DNA of 64,000 bases from JAEUMD01 sp050250815 (GCA_050250815.1 JBFWNY010000011.1:32349-96348), one strand, 5' to 3'. Numbered from the stretch's first letter, positions 36,820-48,868 are shown. Numbers and translations are program-made. The notes: generated by a model from the sequence alone, not told the origin.

Positions 36820-39594
36820 TCAGGCCGATTCGGCGCCCGCGTCCTCGCCGCCGAGCACCGTGGTCAGCCGCGCCTCCACCGACTGCTGCCGCGCCTCGCT
36901 GGCGATCTTCTTCGACGTCAGGTCGGTCACGTAGAACACATCGACGGCCTTCTCGCCGAACGTGGTGATATGCGCGGAAGAAATGTCGAGGTTCAGATCC
37001 GAAAGGGAACTCGTCAGATCGTAGAGCAACCCGGGGCGATCACGGCCGGCAACCTCAATGACCGTGAACTGGTCCGACAGTGCGTTGTCGATGATGACCT
37101 CGGGCGGCACGGTGAAGGCTTCAAAGCGCCGCTCGGCAGGGCGTCGCGTCTCGAGCAGCGAGCGAAGACGGACCTCGCCCTTCAACAGGCGCTCGATGGT
37201 CTGGCCGATACGTTTGGCCCGCCGCGCTTCATCGTCGTCGCGCTCGAACTCACGTTGCAGAAGGAACGTATCAAGCGCGAAGCCGTCGCGCGTGGTGCTG
37301 ATGTGCGCACCCACGATATTGGCGCCGCCCGCCGCGCAGGCACCGGCAAACAGCGCCAGCAGACGCGGATGGTTGGGGGCGTAGATCGTGAGCTCCGTGA
37401 TCGAGGTGAACGCATCCGACGTGAAATCGACCGCGAGCTTCAGGTCCTGGGCGCGCGCACGTGCCATGAGCCGGGCATGCTCGATGTGCTGGCGCGTATC
37501 GAACCGCAGCCAGTAGTCGGTGTAGAACCGCTCGACGTGCTGATCGACCTCGGCCCGGGTCCAATCCGAAAGACCCGCGCGCAGCGCCTCCTGCGCCTCG
37601 GCCGCCTTCGACGTTTCGCGTGTCTTGCCCTGGTTGCCCAGCAGCACCGCCTCGGTCTCGTAATAGAGCGATCGGAGAAGCTGACCTTTCCAGCCGTTCC
37701 AGGTGCCCGGCCCGACGGCGCGAATGTCTGCCGCCGTCAACAGCAGCAGCAGCTTCAGGCGCTCCATCGTCTGCACGGTGCTGGCGAAGTCGCGAATTGT
37801 CTTTGGATCTGTAATATCGCGCGTCTGCGCGACATTGCTCATCGTCAGGTGTTCCTCGATGAGCCAGGAAATCGTCTCGGTCTCGGCGGCGGAAAGGCCC
37901 AGACGCGGGCAGACCTCGCGCGCGATGCGCGCACCCACGATCGAGTGGTCCTCTGTCCGCCCCTTGCCGATGTCATGCAGAAAGGCAGCAACAAAGAGCG
38001 CACGGCGGTTCTTGATCGTCTTGATGATCTCTGTCGAGAGCGGCAGCTCGCCCGATGCGCCGCCGCGCTCGATGTCGGTCAGCATGCCGACCGTGCGGAT
38101 AAGGTGCTCGTCCACCGTGTAGTGGTGATACATGTTGAATTGCATCATGCCAACGACGCGACGGAACGCGGGGACGAATCGCGCCAGCACGCCGGCCTCT
38201 GTCATCCGGCGCAATGTGGCCTCTGGATTTACGCGGCCCGTCAGTAGCTCGACGAAGATGCGGTTGGCCTCAGGGTCGGCGCGCAACGAGTGATCGACAC
38301 GCGACAGCGAGCGGCGAATGAGGCGCAACGCGTCGGGATGAAGGTAGGCGTCGGCATGCTCGGCCTGCGCGAAAAAGCGGATCAGGTTGACTGGGTCGCG
38401 CTTGAACACGTCGCGGTCGGCGACATTGATGCGGTCATTGTCGATGCGGAAATCGGTCCGCTGCCGGACCTCTCGACGCATGCGCCACGATAGGGGATTG
38501 AGCAGCCGGTTGAGGCCGGGCGATGTCTTGAGCTGCTGCATCTCGAGCGTGTTGCACAGGATCGTCGTCAGGTCGCCGACATCCTTGGCGATGAGGAAGT
38601 AGTGCTTCATGAAGCGCTCTACGGCGCGCAACCCGCCGTGGCGCTTATAGCCGAGACGCTCCGCCATCGGCACCTGGATGTCGAACGTCAGCCGCTCCTC
38701 GGGCCGCCCGGTCATGAAATGCAGATAGCAGCGCACGGTCCACAGGAAGTCCTCGCACCGCTCGAAGGTACGCACCTCTTCCTTGGTGAAGATGCCTGCG
38801 TCCACCGCGGGCTGCCCGACGCCCTCGCCGAACAGATACATCGACAGCCAGTGCAATGTATGCAGATCGCGCAGTCCGCCCTTGCCATCCTTGATATTGG
38901 GCTCGACGCGGTAGCGGGACTCGCCTGAACGTTTGTGCCGCTCGTCGCGCTCCTGCATCTTGGCATCGATGAAGGCGCGGGCGGAGCTCTTCGTCACGTC
39001 GTCGCGGAAGCGCTGGCGCAGGCTCTCGAACAGCTCGGTGTCACCCAGGATGAGGCGGCTGTCGATCAAGGCCGTGCGGATCGTCGTGTCGCTGCCCGCG
39101 AGTTTGATGCACTGGTCGATGTTGCGCGTCGCGTGCCCGACCTTGAAGCCCAGGTCCCACAGCATATAGAGGATGTACTCGACGACGCTCTCGCCCCACG
39201 GCGTCTGCTTGTAGGGCAGCAGGAACAGCAGATCGACGTCCGAGCCCGGGGCCATCAGCGCGCGGCCGTAGCCGCCGGTGGCGACGATCGCCATGCGCTC
39301 CGCATCCGACGGGTTTGTGGCGCGGTAGACGTGCGCGGTCGTGTAGTCGAAAATCAGCCCGATCAACTCATCCTGGAACCGCGAGAGACCGGCCGCGCAG
39401 CGCCGCCCATTGCCGTCGGCGTCAAGGCCCATTTCGGCGGACTGACGCGCATGGCGAACGAGCCCCTTCAGGCGCTCCAGCACGAGTGAGCGCGCCTCCG
39501 ACCCGCGCGCGCAGCGCTGGAAGGTGGCCGTCAGCTCGTGGCGAAGCTCGACGGGATCGAAATAGGGCGGGCTCGTCTCGACAGGCTTTTCCAT
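36820..39594 (-). CDS. glnD: [Protein-PII] uridylyltransferase/uridylyl-removing enzyme
   Basis: A 924-residue bifunctional nitrogen sensor that uridylylates PII proteins when nitrogen is low and deuridylylates them when glutamine is high. Domain order: nucleotidyltransferase with GYGRALMAPGSDVDLLFLLP, an HD hydrolase domain with FLHDIGKGRTEDHS, and two C-terminal ACT domains that sense glutamine, the last containing VIEVAGRDRPGLLYDLT. The ATG at 39594 is preferred over a GTG at 39603. Through PII and NtrC it could also affect sigma-54-dependent genes. Confidence 0.96.
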   Translation of the reverse strand: MEKPVETSPPYFDPVELRHELTATFQRCARGSEARSLVLERLKGLVRHARQSAEMGLDADGNGRRCAAGLSRFQDELIGLIFDYTTAHVYRATNPSDAERMAIVATGGYGRALMAPGSDVDLLFLLPYKQTPWGESVVEYILYMLWDLGFKVGHATRNIDQCIKLAGSDTTIRTALIDSRLILGDTELFESLRQRFRDDVTKSSARAFIDAKMQERDERHKRSGESRYRVEPNIKDGKGGLRDLHTLHWLSMYLFGEGVGQPAVDAGIFTKEEVRTFERCEDFLWTVRCYLHFMTGRPEERLTFDIQVPMAERLGYKRHGGLRAVERFMKHYFLIAKDVGDLTTILCNTLEMQQLKTSPGLNRLLNPLSWRMRREVRQRTDFRIDNDRINVADRDVFKRDPVNLIRFFAQAEHADAYLHPDALRLIRRSLSRVDHSLRADPEANRIFVELLTGRVNPEATLRRMTEAGVLARFVPAFRRVVGMMQFNMYHHYTVDEHLIRTVGMLTDIERGGASGELPLSTEIIKTIKNRRALFVAAFLHDIGKGRTEDHSIVGARIAREVCPRLGLSAAETETISWLIEEHLTMSNVAQTRDITDPKTIRDFASTVQTMERLKLLLLLTAADIRAVGPGTWNGWKGQLLRSLYYETEAVLLGNQGKTRETSKAAEAQEALRAGLSDWTRAEVDQHVERFYTDYWLRFDTRQHIEHARLMARARAQDLKLAVDFTSDAFTSITELTIYAPNHPRLLALFAGACAAGGANIVGAHISTTRDGFALDTFLLQREFERDDDEARRAKRIGQTIERLLKGEVRLRSLLETRRPAERRFEAFTVPPEVIIDNALSDQFTVIEVAGRDRPGLLYDLTSSLSDLNLDISSAHITTFGEKAVDVFYVTDLTSKKIASEARQQSVEARLTTVLGGEDAGAESA

Positions 39595-39675
39595 GGCCTC
39601 CACAATAAGATGTAGCGCGCGTCTTGTAATGCATCCGCGGTCGCGATGCGACCCCGCGGCAGCGATGTCCCGGCC

Positions 39676-42555
39676 TCAGCTCTTCGGGCGTATCAGGCGT
39701 TTGAGCTCGTAGAGCGCCTCGAGTGCCGCCCGCGGCGTCAGATCATCGGGATTGATCTCGGAAAGCCGTTGCTCGACCGGGGAAGGCTGTGCAGGGCGGC
39801 CGGCGGAGCTTGCCGGACGCTTTGCCGCAAACAGCGGCAGGTCGTCGAGCGCCGCCTGCCCGCCTTTGGCGCCATCGGCCGTCTCGAGCCGGCGCAGCAC
39901 CTCGCCGGCACGTTCCACGACCGAAACCGGCAATCCCGCGAGCTTGGCAACCTGAATACCGTAGGAGCGGTCGGCCGCACCGGTGCGCACCTTGTGCAGA
40001 AACACGATCTCTTCGTGCCACTCCTTGACGTCCACGGTGACGTTGGCGACCGCGTCGAGCCTGCGCTCCAGTGCCGTCAGCTCGTGATAGTGCGTAGCGA
40101 ACAGCGCCCGGCTGCGGCTTACATCGTGAAGATGTTCCACCGTCGCCCAGGCGATCGATAGCCCGTCGAACGTCGCCGTGCCGCGGCCGATCTCGTCGAG
40201 GATGACGAGCGAGCGCGGCGTCGCCTGGTTGAGGATGGCCGCCGTCTCGACCATTTCGACCATGAAGGTCGAGCGGCCGCGCGCGATGTCGTCGGACGCG
40301 CCGACCCGGCTGAAAAGACGATCGACGATGCCCACGTGAGCCGACCGGGCCGGAACGTAGGAGCCCACTTGTGCCAGCACCGCGATAAGAGCGTTCTGCC
40401 GCAGGAAAGTGGACTTGCCCGCCATGTTGGGCCCGGTCACCAGCCAGATGCGCGCGTGACGGCCCTCATCGAAGCCGTCGAGCGGCACAGGCGGGCGCCC
40501 AAGATGGCAATCGTTATCAATGAAGGGGCCGTTGCGTGCCTTGGCGAGCGCCTGCTCGACAACCGGATGCCGGCCACCACGGATGTCGAAGACCTCGCTG
40601 CCGTCGACCTCCGGCCGCACATAGCCCTCGGCGTGGGCAAGTTCGGCAAGTGCCGCCGTCACATCGAGGTCTGCCAGCGCCTGCGCAATCTCGCCCAGCA
40701 TCGCCTCGCTCTCGCGCACGCGGCTCTCCAACTCGGCGAAAATCTCCAGCTCCAAGGCCAGCGAGCGTTCGGCAGCCGATGCGATGCGACCCTCCGTCTC
40801 CACCAGCTCGGCGGTCGTGAAGCGCATGGCGTTCGACATCGTCTGACGATGACGGAAGGTGTCGGACAGCGGCGGCTCGCACAACGGCTTGGCGTTCTGC
40901 TGCGTCACTTCGATGAAGTAGCCCAGAACATTGTTGTGGCGCACCTTGAGCGATCGCACGCCCGTCTCGGCGGCATAGCGCGCCTCCAGAGAGGCCATCA
41001 CGTCGCGCCCCGCATCCTTCAGCCTACGCGCCTCGTCGAGATCGGGCGAATACCCTGCACGCACGAACCCGCCGTCGCGCTTCAGGTGCGGCGCGTCGTC
41101 GATGAGCGCTCGCTGCAGTTCTTGAGCAAGCTGGCCCGAAGCCGGGCCGAGGCGCGCCGCGACGGCATCGAGATCGCGCGGCAACCCCATCGCCCCGGAG
41201 CGCGCAGCGAGCAGCACCGTGCAGGCCTCAGCGGCGGCGAGCGCGTCGCGTACCGCGCTCAAGTCACGCGGGCCGCCGCGCCCGAAGGCCAGACGCGAGA
41301 TAGCGCGAGCAACGTCGGGCGCGCCCTTCAGCGCCGCGCGCAGATCGTCCCTCAGACGTTCCTCCTCGACCAGATAGCCGACCGCGTCGAGACGAGCGGC
41401 TATCTGTGTGGCATCGGTGAGCGGTGCACCTAGTCGCGCTGCAAGCTCACGCGCACCAGGCCCCGTCACCGTGCGGTCGATTGCGGCCAGCAGGCTGCCC
41501 TGCCTCTCGCCCGAGGACGAACGCGTCAGCTCGAGACTCGCGCGGCTCGCCGCGTCGATAATGAGCGCCGCGTCCCCGCCCGAACGCCGCGGCGGCCGCA
41601 GCACCGGCTGCTTGCCGATCTGTGTGAGGTCGACATATTTGAGCAGTGCGCCGACGGCGGCCAGCTCGCTGCGCGAAAAGCCACCGAATGCGCCCAGTTC
41701 GGCGACTCCCAACCGCTGCTTCAGGTTGCGCTCGCCGGCGAGGCTGTCGAAGTAGGCGGCGGGCACCGGCGTCGGCACGGCGCCGGCGATGTCCAGCCAC
41801 TGCTTGAGATCGGGCTCGGCGAGCACGGAGTCAGTCGCCAGGACTTCTCCGGGCGACAGACGCACGAGTTCGCCCGGTAGATCAGCTCCGGTGATTTCGC
41901 CGATCTCGCAATCGCCCGTCGAAATATCGACCGACGCGAGCGCGACGAGACGACGTGAGCCGACGAGGCTGCCGTGTCCGCCGTCGTCGGGGGCGACGTG
42001 AAGCGCGGTGAGATAGTTGCGCGCACCGGCTTCGAGCAGCGTCTCCTCGGTCAGCGTACCGGGTGTTACCAGCCGCACGACGTCGCGTTTGACTACGGCT
42101 TTCGCGCCGCGCTTGCGCGCCTCGGCCGGATCCTCCAGCTGCTCGCAGACGGCGACGCGGAAGCCCTGGCGGATCAGGCGCTGCAGATACTCGTCGGCAC
42201 GATGGATGGGCACGCCGCACATCGGGATGTCTTCGCCCAGATGCTTGCCGCGTTTGGTGAGTACGATGCTGAGCGCCGCCGAGGCCGCCACCGCGTCCTC
42301 GAAGAACAGCTCGTAGAAGTCACCCATGCGATACCACAGAAGACTGTCGGGATTGGCGGCCTTGATCTCCAGGTACTGCGCCATCGACGGCGTAGCATCG
42401 GCAAGACCTGCCGGCGGAGCAGGGTTGGACAAACGCCCGTCCTCCATTTGGGACGACCGCGGAGGAGCCGCCGCGGCTTCGCCGCCTGCGTCCGTCGCCT
42501 CATGCTCGCGCTTTGCGCTCTGCCGCCCCACCGTCCGCGAACCCTTCTGTTTCAT
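39676..42555 (-). CDS. mutS: DNA mismatch repair protein MutS
   Basis: A 959-residue mismatch-recognition ATPase. The N-terminal mismatch-binding domain includes WYRMGDFYELFFEDA, carrying the Phe-x-Glu that stacks on the mispair. The ATPase domain has the Walker A GPNMAGKSTFLRQ and the signature SLVILDEIGRGTATFDG. The start is uncertain: the first 60 or so residues before MAQYLEIKA are polar and unconserved, so initiation could be as late as the Met in QMEDGRLS. It is upstream of glnD on the same strand. Confidence 0.96.
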   Translation of the reverse strand: MKQKGSRTVGRQSAKREHEATDAGGEAAAAPPRSSQMEDGRLSNPAPPAGLADATPSMAQYLEIKAANPDSLLWYRMGDFYELFFEDAVAASAALSIVLTKRGKHLGEDIPMCGVPIHRADEYLQRLIRQGFRVAVCEQLEDPAEARKRGAKAVVKRDVVRLVTPGTLTEETLLEAGARNYLTALHVAPDDGGHGSLVGSRRLVALASVDISTGDCEIGEITGADLPGELVRLSPGEVLATDSVLAEPDLKQWLDIAGAVPTPVPAAYFDSLAGERNLKQRLGVAELGAFGGFSRSELAAVGALLKYVDLTQIGKQPVLRPPRRSGGDAALIIDAASRASLELTRSSSGERQGSLLAAIDRTVTGPGARELAARLGAPLTDATQIAARLDAVGYLVEEERLRDDLRAALKGAPDVARAISRLAFGRGGPRDLSAVRDALAAAEACTVLLAARSGAMGLPRDLDAVAARLGPASGQLAQELQRALIDDAPHLKRDGGFVRAGYSPDLDEARRLKDAGRDVMASLEARYAAETGVRSLKVRHNNVLGYFIEVTQQNAKPLCEPPLSDTFRHRQTMSNAMRFTTAELVETEGRIASAAERSLALELEIFAELESRVRESEAMLGEIAQALADLDVTAALAELAHAEGYVRPEVDGSEVFDIRGGRHPVVEQALAKARNGPFIDNDCHLGRPPVPLDGFDEGRHARIWLVTGPNMAGKSTFLRQNALIAVLAQVGSYVPARSAHVGIVDRLFSRVGASDDIARGRSTFMVEMVETAAILNQATPRSLVILDEIGRGTATFDGLSIAWATVEHLHDVSRSRALFATHYHELTALERRLDAVANVTVDVKEWHEEIVFLHKVRTGAADRSYGIQVAKLAGLPVSVVERAGEVLRRLETADGAKGGQAALDDLPLFAAKRPASSAGRPAQPSPVEQRLSEINPDDLTPRAALEALYELKRLIRPKS

Positions 42556-42818
42556 CCGCTCTGGCACGCCTAACGTCCGGACACGCATAGCGCGGCACGG
42601 CGCGCGAGGAAATGCCGGTAACGGCGCCGAGCCCGTCGAACCCACAGCGATGGCGCCAAGTCATTGGCTGGACCGGCCGAAAAGTATGACGCCGACTTCC
42701 CGATTAGTACGCTAGGGGCGGTTGTGCGCACCCGCGCGCCAACATATCGTGCGCGCCTGCCGCGTCGGGGTCTGCCCCGGCGCCCGGCCCCACAACTTCC
42801 CTCTGGATCAGTTCCCAC

Positions 42819-45089
<2,271 letters not shown>

Positions 45090-45226
45090 ACGGGCAGGAT
45101 TCTCCATCGGCCGAAGACGTTGAACGCTGTGAACCTCAGGTGAACGCCCGGTTCAAGCTCGCTTCAGTGCGGCTGCTCCATTGTGGCGTTGTATCGGCTC
45201 GCAACGCCCATTCGGAGAAACGACAG

Positions 45227-45676
45227 ATGTCCCATGCCGCAACCATGACGCTCCCGCGTCAGAGCTTTCTCGCCCTCGTCCTCGTGCCCTTCATGGCGAT
45301 CGCCGCCTTCTTCGCTGCGACACCGGCCAGCGCCAAGCAGGTGATCGCAACGGGCGGCTACGAGCAGGGCTACCAGCAGGGTCTCAAGACCGGCCATAAC
45401 CACGGCTACACCGACGGCTTCAAGAACGCCTATAAGGCCTCCTACGTGGATGAGCTTCTGAGGGGCGGCAACAAGCGCAGCTTCGCAGGCCGCTCGGCCA
45501 CCTCGGACGCGGCGTTCGTCGCCGGTTACAAGGCCGGCTACAAGGCCGGATATGCAAAGGGCTGGACAGCAGGCCGCAAGGATGGCCGCTATGCCGGCCG
45601 CGAAGACGCCCGCGACTGGAAGCAGGCCCTGCGCGACAAGATGCGCGAGTGCATGCGCCGTGGCTGGGGCTGCTGA
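45227..45676 (+). CDS. Exported Gly-Tyr repeat protein of unknown function
   Basis: A 149-residue protein. A signal peptide spans about residues 10-36, ending near TPASAKQ. The mature part has repeated Gly-Tyr spaced by 3 or 4 residues: GGYEQGYQQGLKTGHNHGYTDGF, then AGYKAGYKAGYAKGW. The C-terminus is basic with two cysteines (ECMRRGWGC). Family unknown to me; such GY repeats occur in structural or envelope proteins. A CGGAGAAA ribosome site supports the ATG at 45227, and a strong terminator follows. Confidence 0.65.
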   Translation: MSHAATMTLPRQSFLALVLVPFMAIAAFFAATPASAKQVIATGGYEQGYQQGLKTGHNHGYTDGFKNAYKASYVDELLRGGNKRSFAGRSATSDAAFVAGYKAGYKAGYAKGWTAGRKDGRYAGREDARDWKQALRDKMRECMRRGWGC

Positions 45677-45712
45677 TAGCACTCAGCCTCAAGCTACCGC
45701 TCCAAACACAAG

Positions 45713-45742
45713 CGGCCGCCGGGAGACCGGCGGCCGTTTTGT
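45713..45742 (+). terminator. Rho-independent terminator
   Basis: CGGCCGCCGG (45713-45722) and CCGGCGGCCG (45727-45736) pair perfectly around GAGA, followed by TTTTGT. It closes the Gly-Tyr repeat gene and faces the convergent RTX gene. Confidence 0.9.
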
Positions 45743-45764
45743 ATTTCCAAAGCTCAGAGCCGCG

Positions 45765-46958
45765 TCAGGCGAGCAGCAGACCCTCGCCGAGCAGATCAGC
45801 GGCGGTTGCCTCGTGCACGCCCGACAGCATCGCCACCTCGACGAAGCCGTCGCCGATCTTGACCGACAACAGCGTACCGCTCTCTCCATCTGTAAGCTGA
45901 ACGACCTCGTCGAGGCTACCGTAATGGAGCGACTTCAGCGCATCCGAGAGGTCGATCCGGTCGCTGCCAACCTCGAAATCCGTGATGACGTCGTAGGAGC
46001 CAGCGGCGAGGTCCTTCTTGAGATAGGCGAACGTATCGGCGCCCTCGCCGCCCGTCAGCGTATCGCTGCCCCCCTTGCCGCGCACAAAGTCGTCGCCCGC
46101 GCCTGCCTCGATGGTCTCGCTGCGGTTGCTGCCCAGGACGGTGTCGGCGAAGGCGCTCGCGATCAGCCGCTCGAAGCCGCTGAAGGTATCGCTGCCATAG
46201 CCTGTCGCGGTGCCTTTGGACATATCAACGTCAAGGGCCCCGGTCGCTGCGGAGAAATCGATCGTATCGAAGCCCGAGCCGCCGACGTAGCGGTCGTCGC
46301 CTGCGTCGCCCACGACCGTGTCGTCGCCGCTGCCGGCATTCACCTGATCGTTGCCGTCGCCTCCCGTCAGCCAGTCGTTGCCGCTTCCGCCGTTCAGCAC
46401 ATCGTCGCCCGACCCGCCGTCGAGCCGATCATCATCGGCATCGCCAGACAGGGTGTCGTTGCCGGCCTCGCCGAACAGAACGTCGGCGCCACTGTTCCCG
46501 GAAAGCCGGTCGTCCATCGTACCGCCGCGCAGGGTGTCATTACCCTTGCCGCCGCCAAGATCGTCGTTGCCGCCGTCGCCCCACAGCTGATCGTCGCCGT
46601 CGTTGCCACGGATCGTGTCGTTGCCGCCGCCGCCGAACGCACTGTCGTTGCCGGTGTTTAGCGAGATCGTATCGTCGCCCGCCTCGCCGACGGCCAGGTC
46701 ATTGCCCGCCCCGCCGCTGATGACGTCGTTGCCGTTACCGCCGTAGATGCGGTCGTCACCGGCATTGCCGAAGATACGGTCGTTGCCGTTGTCGCCCTGG
46801 ATTCGGTCGCGTCCCACGCCGCCACGGATATCGTCGTCGCCATCACCGCCGGTGATCGTATCGTCGCCGGCCCGGCCCAGAATGCGCTCTTGCAGAGTCG
46901 TGCCTGTCAGGACGTCGGCCGCCGACGTGCCATTGATGCTCTGCATGCTGGACGGCAT
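45765..46958 (-). CDS. RTX (hemolysin-type) calcium-binding repeat protein
   Basis: A 397-residue protein built almost entirely of glycine/aspartate nonapeptides (GGxGxDx-type, for example GGNGNDVISGGAGNDLA), running from about residue 25 to 240 with a shorter set near 310-330. Each pair of repeats forms a calcium-binding beta-roll once outside the cell. The C-terminal 70 residues are non-repetitive and would hold the type I secretion signal. There is no enzymatic domain and no ABC/HlyD secretion gene nearby. The start at 46958 has a GGGGGA upstream. Confidence 0.87.
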   Translation of the reverse strand: MPSSMQSINGTSAADVLTGTTLQERILGRAGDDTITGGDGDDDIRGGVGRDRIQGDNGNDRIFGNAGDDRIYGGNGNDVISGGAGNDLAVGEAGDDTISLNTGNDSAFGGGGNDTIRGNDGDDQLWGDGGNDDLGGGKGNDTLRGGTMDDRLSGNSGADVLFGEAGNDTLSGDADDDRLDGGSGDDVLNGGSGNDWLTGGDGNDQVNAGSGDDTVVGDAGDDRYVGGSGFDTIDFSAATGALDVDMSKGTATGYGSDTFSGFERLIASAFADTVLGSNRSETIEAGAGDDFVRGKGGSDTLTGGEGADTFAYLKKDLAAGSYDVITDFEVGSDRIDLSDALKSLHYGSLDEVVQLTDGESGTLLSVKIGDGFVEVAMLSGVHEATAADLLGEGLLLA

Positions 46959-47220
46959 TCGATCCCCCGCGCGACACAACCGACAGCGGCGAACCACAAG
47001 CGCACGCCGTCACAACCCAAGTCCTAGCGCGAAGACGTGAAGGGATTTGGCAATGTGCTCCCTAAAATGCCGAGCATTTTTCAGAAGCGTTCGAGCGGCA
47101 CCTCGAACAAGGGAGGCGACGGGCGCGGGAGCCCCCCCTTGATGCTTTTGCTCTGAGTACTGCCTCGCGGAGACACCAACCCACGACCCCGCTACCCGCG
47201 GAAGAGCGGATGAATGACTT

Positions 47221-47694
47221 TCAATCGCCCATCCTGGCGAAATGTTTTGTCTCTTCGGAACGGCTGTCATCGCTGGCATCTATGACCTTTTGCAGCAGGA
47301 CGAGAAGCATTTCCCGCTCGTTGGGCGAAAGCGACGACAGCAGGACGTCATCAGCAGCCTGCGCTGCCGCTGCCGCGACCTCGCGTTCCTCCTCCCCCTT
47401 TGCGGTCAGAGCCAACTGATAAGCCCTGGCATCTTGCTCCGTGCGCCGACGGTGGACTAAACCACGTTGAACAAGGCGCTTGACGATGTCAGCGAGTGTG
47501 GAACGGTCGACCCCCGTGAGCGCGACCAGATCGGTTTGGCTTGGGAGATTGCTGCCGGCAATCGCATCCAGCACCGTCCACTGACGCGGCGTCAGCTCCT
47601 TGTGGTCGCACTTGATCGTGAAGATCTCTTCGGCGCGTTGGCTCGCGCGGTGCAGGAGGTGGACAGCATGTTTCATACTCGGCGTCTCTCCCAT
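47221..47694 (-). CDS. MarR-family transcriptional regulator
   Basis: A 157-residue winged-helix repressor. LTPRQWTVLDAI, LPSQTDLVALTGVDRSTLADIVKRLVQRGLVHRR (recognition helix and wing start) are characteristic of MarR. GAGGAG precedes the ATG at 47694. It is divergent from the XRE-TetR gene across a 400-base AT-rich interval containing palindromes; autoregulation through one of them is likely. Ligand and targets unknown. It may or may not belong to the hydrogenase locus. Confidence 0.88.
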   Translation of the reverse strand: MGETPSMKHAVHLLHRASQRAEEIFTIKCDHKELTPRQWTVLDAIAGSNLPSQTDLVALTGVDRSTLADIVKRLVQRGLVHRRRTEQDARAYQLALTAKGEEEREVAAAAAQAADDVLLSSLSPNEREMLLVLLQKVIDASDDSRSEETKHFARMGD

Positions 47695-47784
47695 CTTACT
47701 CCTCACTGGCAAACTTTCGGCCACATGGCCTTTTGCGCGAACTGGCGCGTCCGGCCGCCGCGGCTTGGTTAACTGGCGCCAGAT

Positions 47785-47801
47785 GGTAATTTTTAATTAC
47801 C
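47785..47801. promoter_or_regulatory. Candidate operator near the MarR gene
   Basis: GGTAATTTTTAATTACC: 7-base perfect arms around TTT, about 90 bases upstream of the MarR start. Size and symmetry suit a MarR dimer, but binding is inferred. The rest of the 400-base interval 47695-48094 shows no gene. Confidence 0.5.
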
Positions 47802-48016
47802 TGACGCTTTGACATGGAGTTGCTTCTCGGCGCCCAGTTGGGGAGCAAAGCTGTTCCTGCATCCGAACCCAGCCATGGCTAGAAAGTCCCGTTCCCTATA
47901 ATCTTTCGCATCTTGCCGAGACTCAGTCGCCCTGTCGCAAAGCGGCCTCTGGCGCCCGACAAGCCATTCTCATTGGGCTTCCACCGCCCCACATGCGTTT
48001 CCCCGATCCACACATA

Positions 48017-48055
48017 GTAAGTGATAATTACCTTTTCTGTCAACTGATACTCAGT
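48017..48055. promoter_or_regulatory. Two small palindromes before the XRE-TetR gene
   Basis: GTAA-N7-TTAC at 48017-48031 and the perfect ACTGA-TAC-TCAGT at 48043-48055 lie 40-78 bases before the start at 48095. Both are the size of a TetR- or XRE-type operator. The first includes AATTACC, the half-site of the palindrome at 47785. Confidence 0.4.
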
Positions 48056-48094
48056 AATGTATCTCTTTCAACATTCAGTTTCAGGGGGCGGCTG

Positions 48095-48868
48095 ATGGGC
48101 TTGGGCCAGAGGTTGCGTGAGCTGCGAGAGCAGGCGGGCCTATCGCAGACCGAATTGGCGAAGTCAGTAGGCGTCACGCGCAATGCGGTCTCTCAGTGGG
48201 AGTCCGACGTCAACCAGCCGACGACGCGCCGGCTCGGCGATATAGCGCGCGTGCTCCACGTGGCGGTCGATCGCATCATGGCGCCAAACTCACGCATGCG
48301 CGAAAATGTCATTGAGGCGGCGACCCGGCTATTCGACCGGGTTGGATTCGACGAAACATCGATCGAGGTTATCTGTGCCAGCTCCGACATCTCGACGCTG
48401 GACTTCAACGCGATGTTCGAGAACAAGCACGAGCTGCTTTACGAGGTACTGAAAGCCTATAATGATCGGACCTTTGCTGAGATGCGGCGCATCCCTCCCA
48501 GCTTTGGATCTCTCGACACCCGCCTGAAATACCTATTGCGTCTGTACTACGTCAACGACTTGGCCCACATCAAGCTCACGGCCGCATTGCTCGCCTATTC
48601 GTGGCAATGGGGCGCGGCACGAGAACGCGAAAATGCGCGGCAACTTTCTGATCACCACGAAATGGTGCTCGAAGTGCTTGAGAAAGCCGCTGAACAAGGG
48701 GAAGTCGCTCGGGGCAATTTCCGCGCGACCTCGGATCTGATCCTTTCAGCCTATACGATGTCGCTCCGGAAAGCCGTCTTCGAAGGTTACGACGCCGACA
48801 AATTGATCAATTTCATCCAGCCGCAACTGGAAATCATCTACCGAGGTTTGCGCGCCCCTTCAGGGTGA
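48095..48868 (+). CDS. XRE-TetR fusion transcriptional regulator
   Basis: A 257-residue protein with two DNA-binding domains. Residues 1-62 are an XRE/Cro helix-turn-helix (LGQRLRELREQAGLSQTELA, VTRNAVSQWE). Residues 67-115 are a TetR N-terminal domain (MRENVIEAATRLFDRVGF, then NAMFENKHELLYEVL). The rest is an all-helical TetR-type ligand/dimer domain. The ATG at 48095 has AGGGGGCGG before it. The inferred role is ligand-responsive control of neighbouring genes; it lies directly before the sigma-54 activator of the hydrogenase locus. Normally these two domains are found in separate proteins. Confidence 0.8.
   Translation: MGLGQRLRELREQAGLSQTELAKSVGVTRNAVSQWESDVNQPTTRRLGDIARVLHVAVDRIMAPNSRMRENVIEAATRLFDRVGFDETSIEVICASSDISTLDFNAMFENKHELLYEVLKAYNDRTFAEMRRIPPSFGSLDTRLKYLLRLYYVNDLAHIKLTAALLAYSWQWGAARERENARQLSDHHEMVLEVLEKAAEQGEVARGNFRATSDLILSAYTMSLRKAVFEGYDADKLINFIQPQLEIIYRGLRAPSG

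Noticed and set aside
46350..46900. Dense short repeats that could suggest a CRISPR-like or satellite array
   Set aside because: They are the nonapeptide codons of the RTX protein; spacing is 27 bases in frame and spacers are not unique.
47064..47080. AT-rich hairpin AAAATGC-CGA-GCATTTT between the RTX and MarR genes
   Set aside because: Short, with a three-base loop, and not at a position clearly tied to either gene; too weak to call a terminator or operator.
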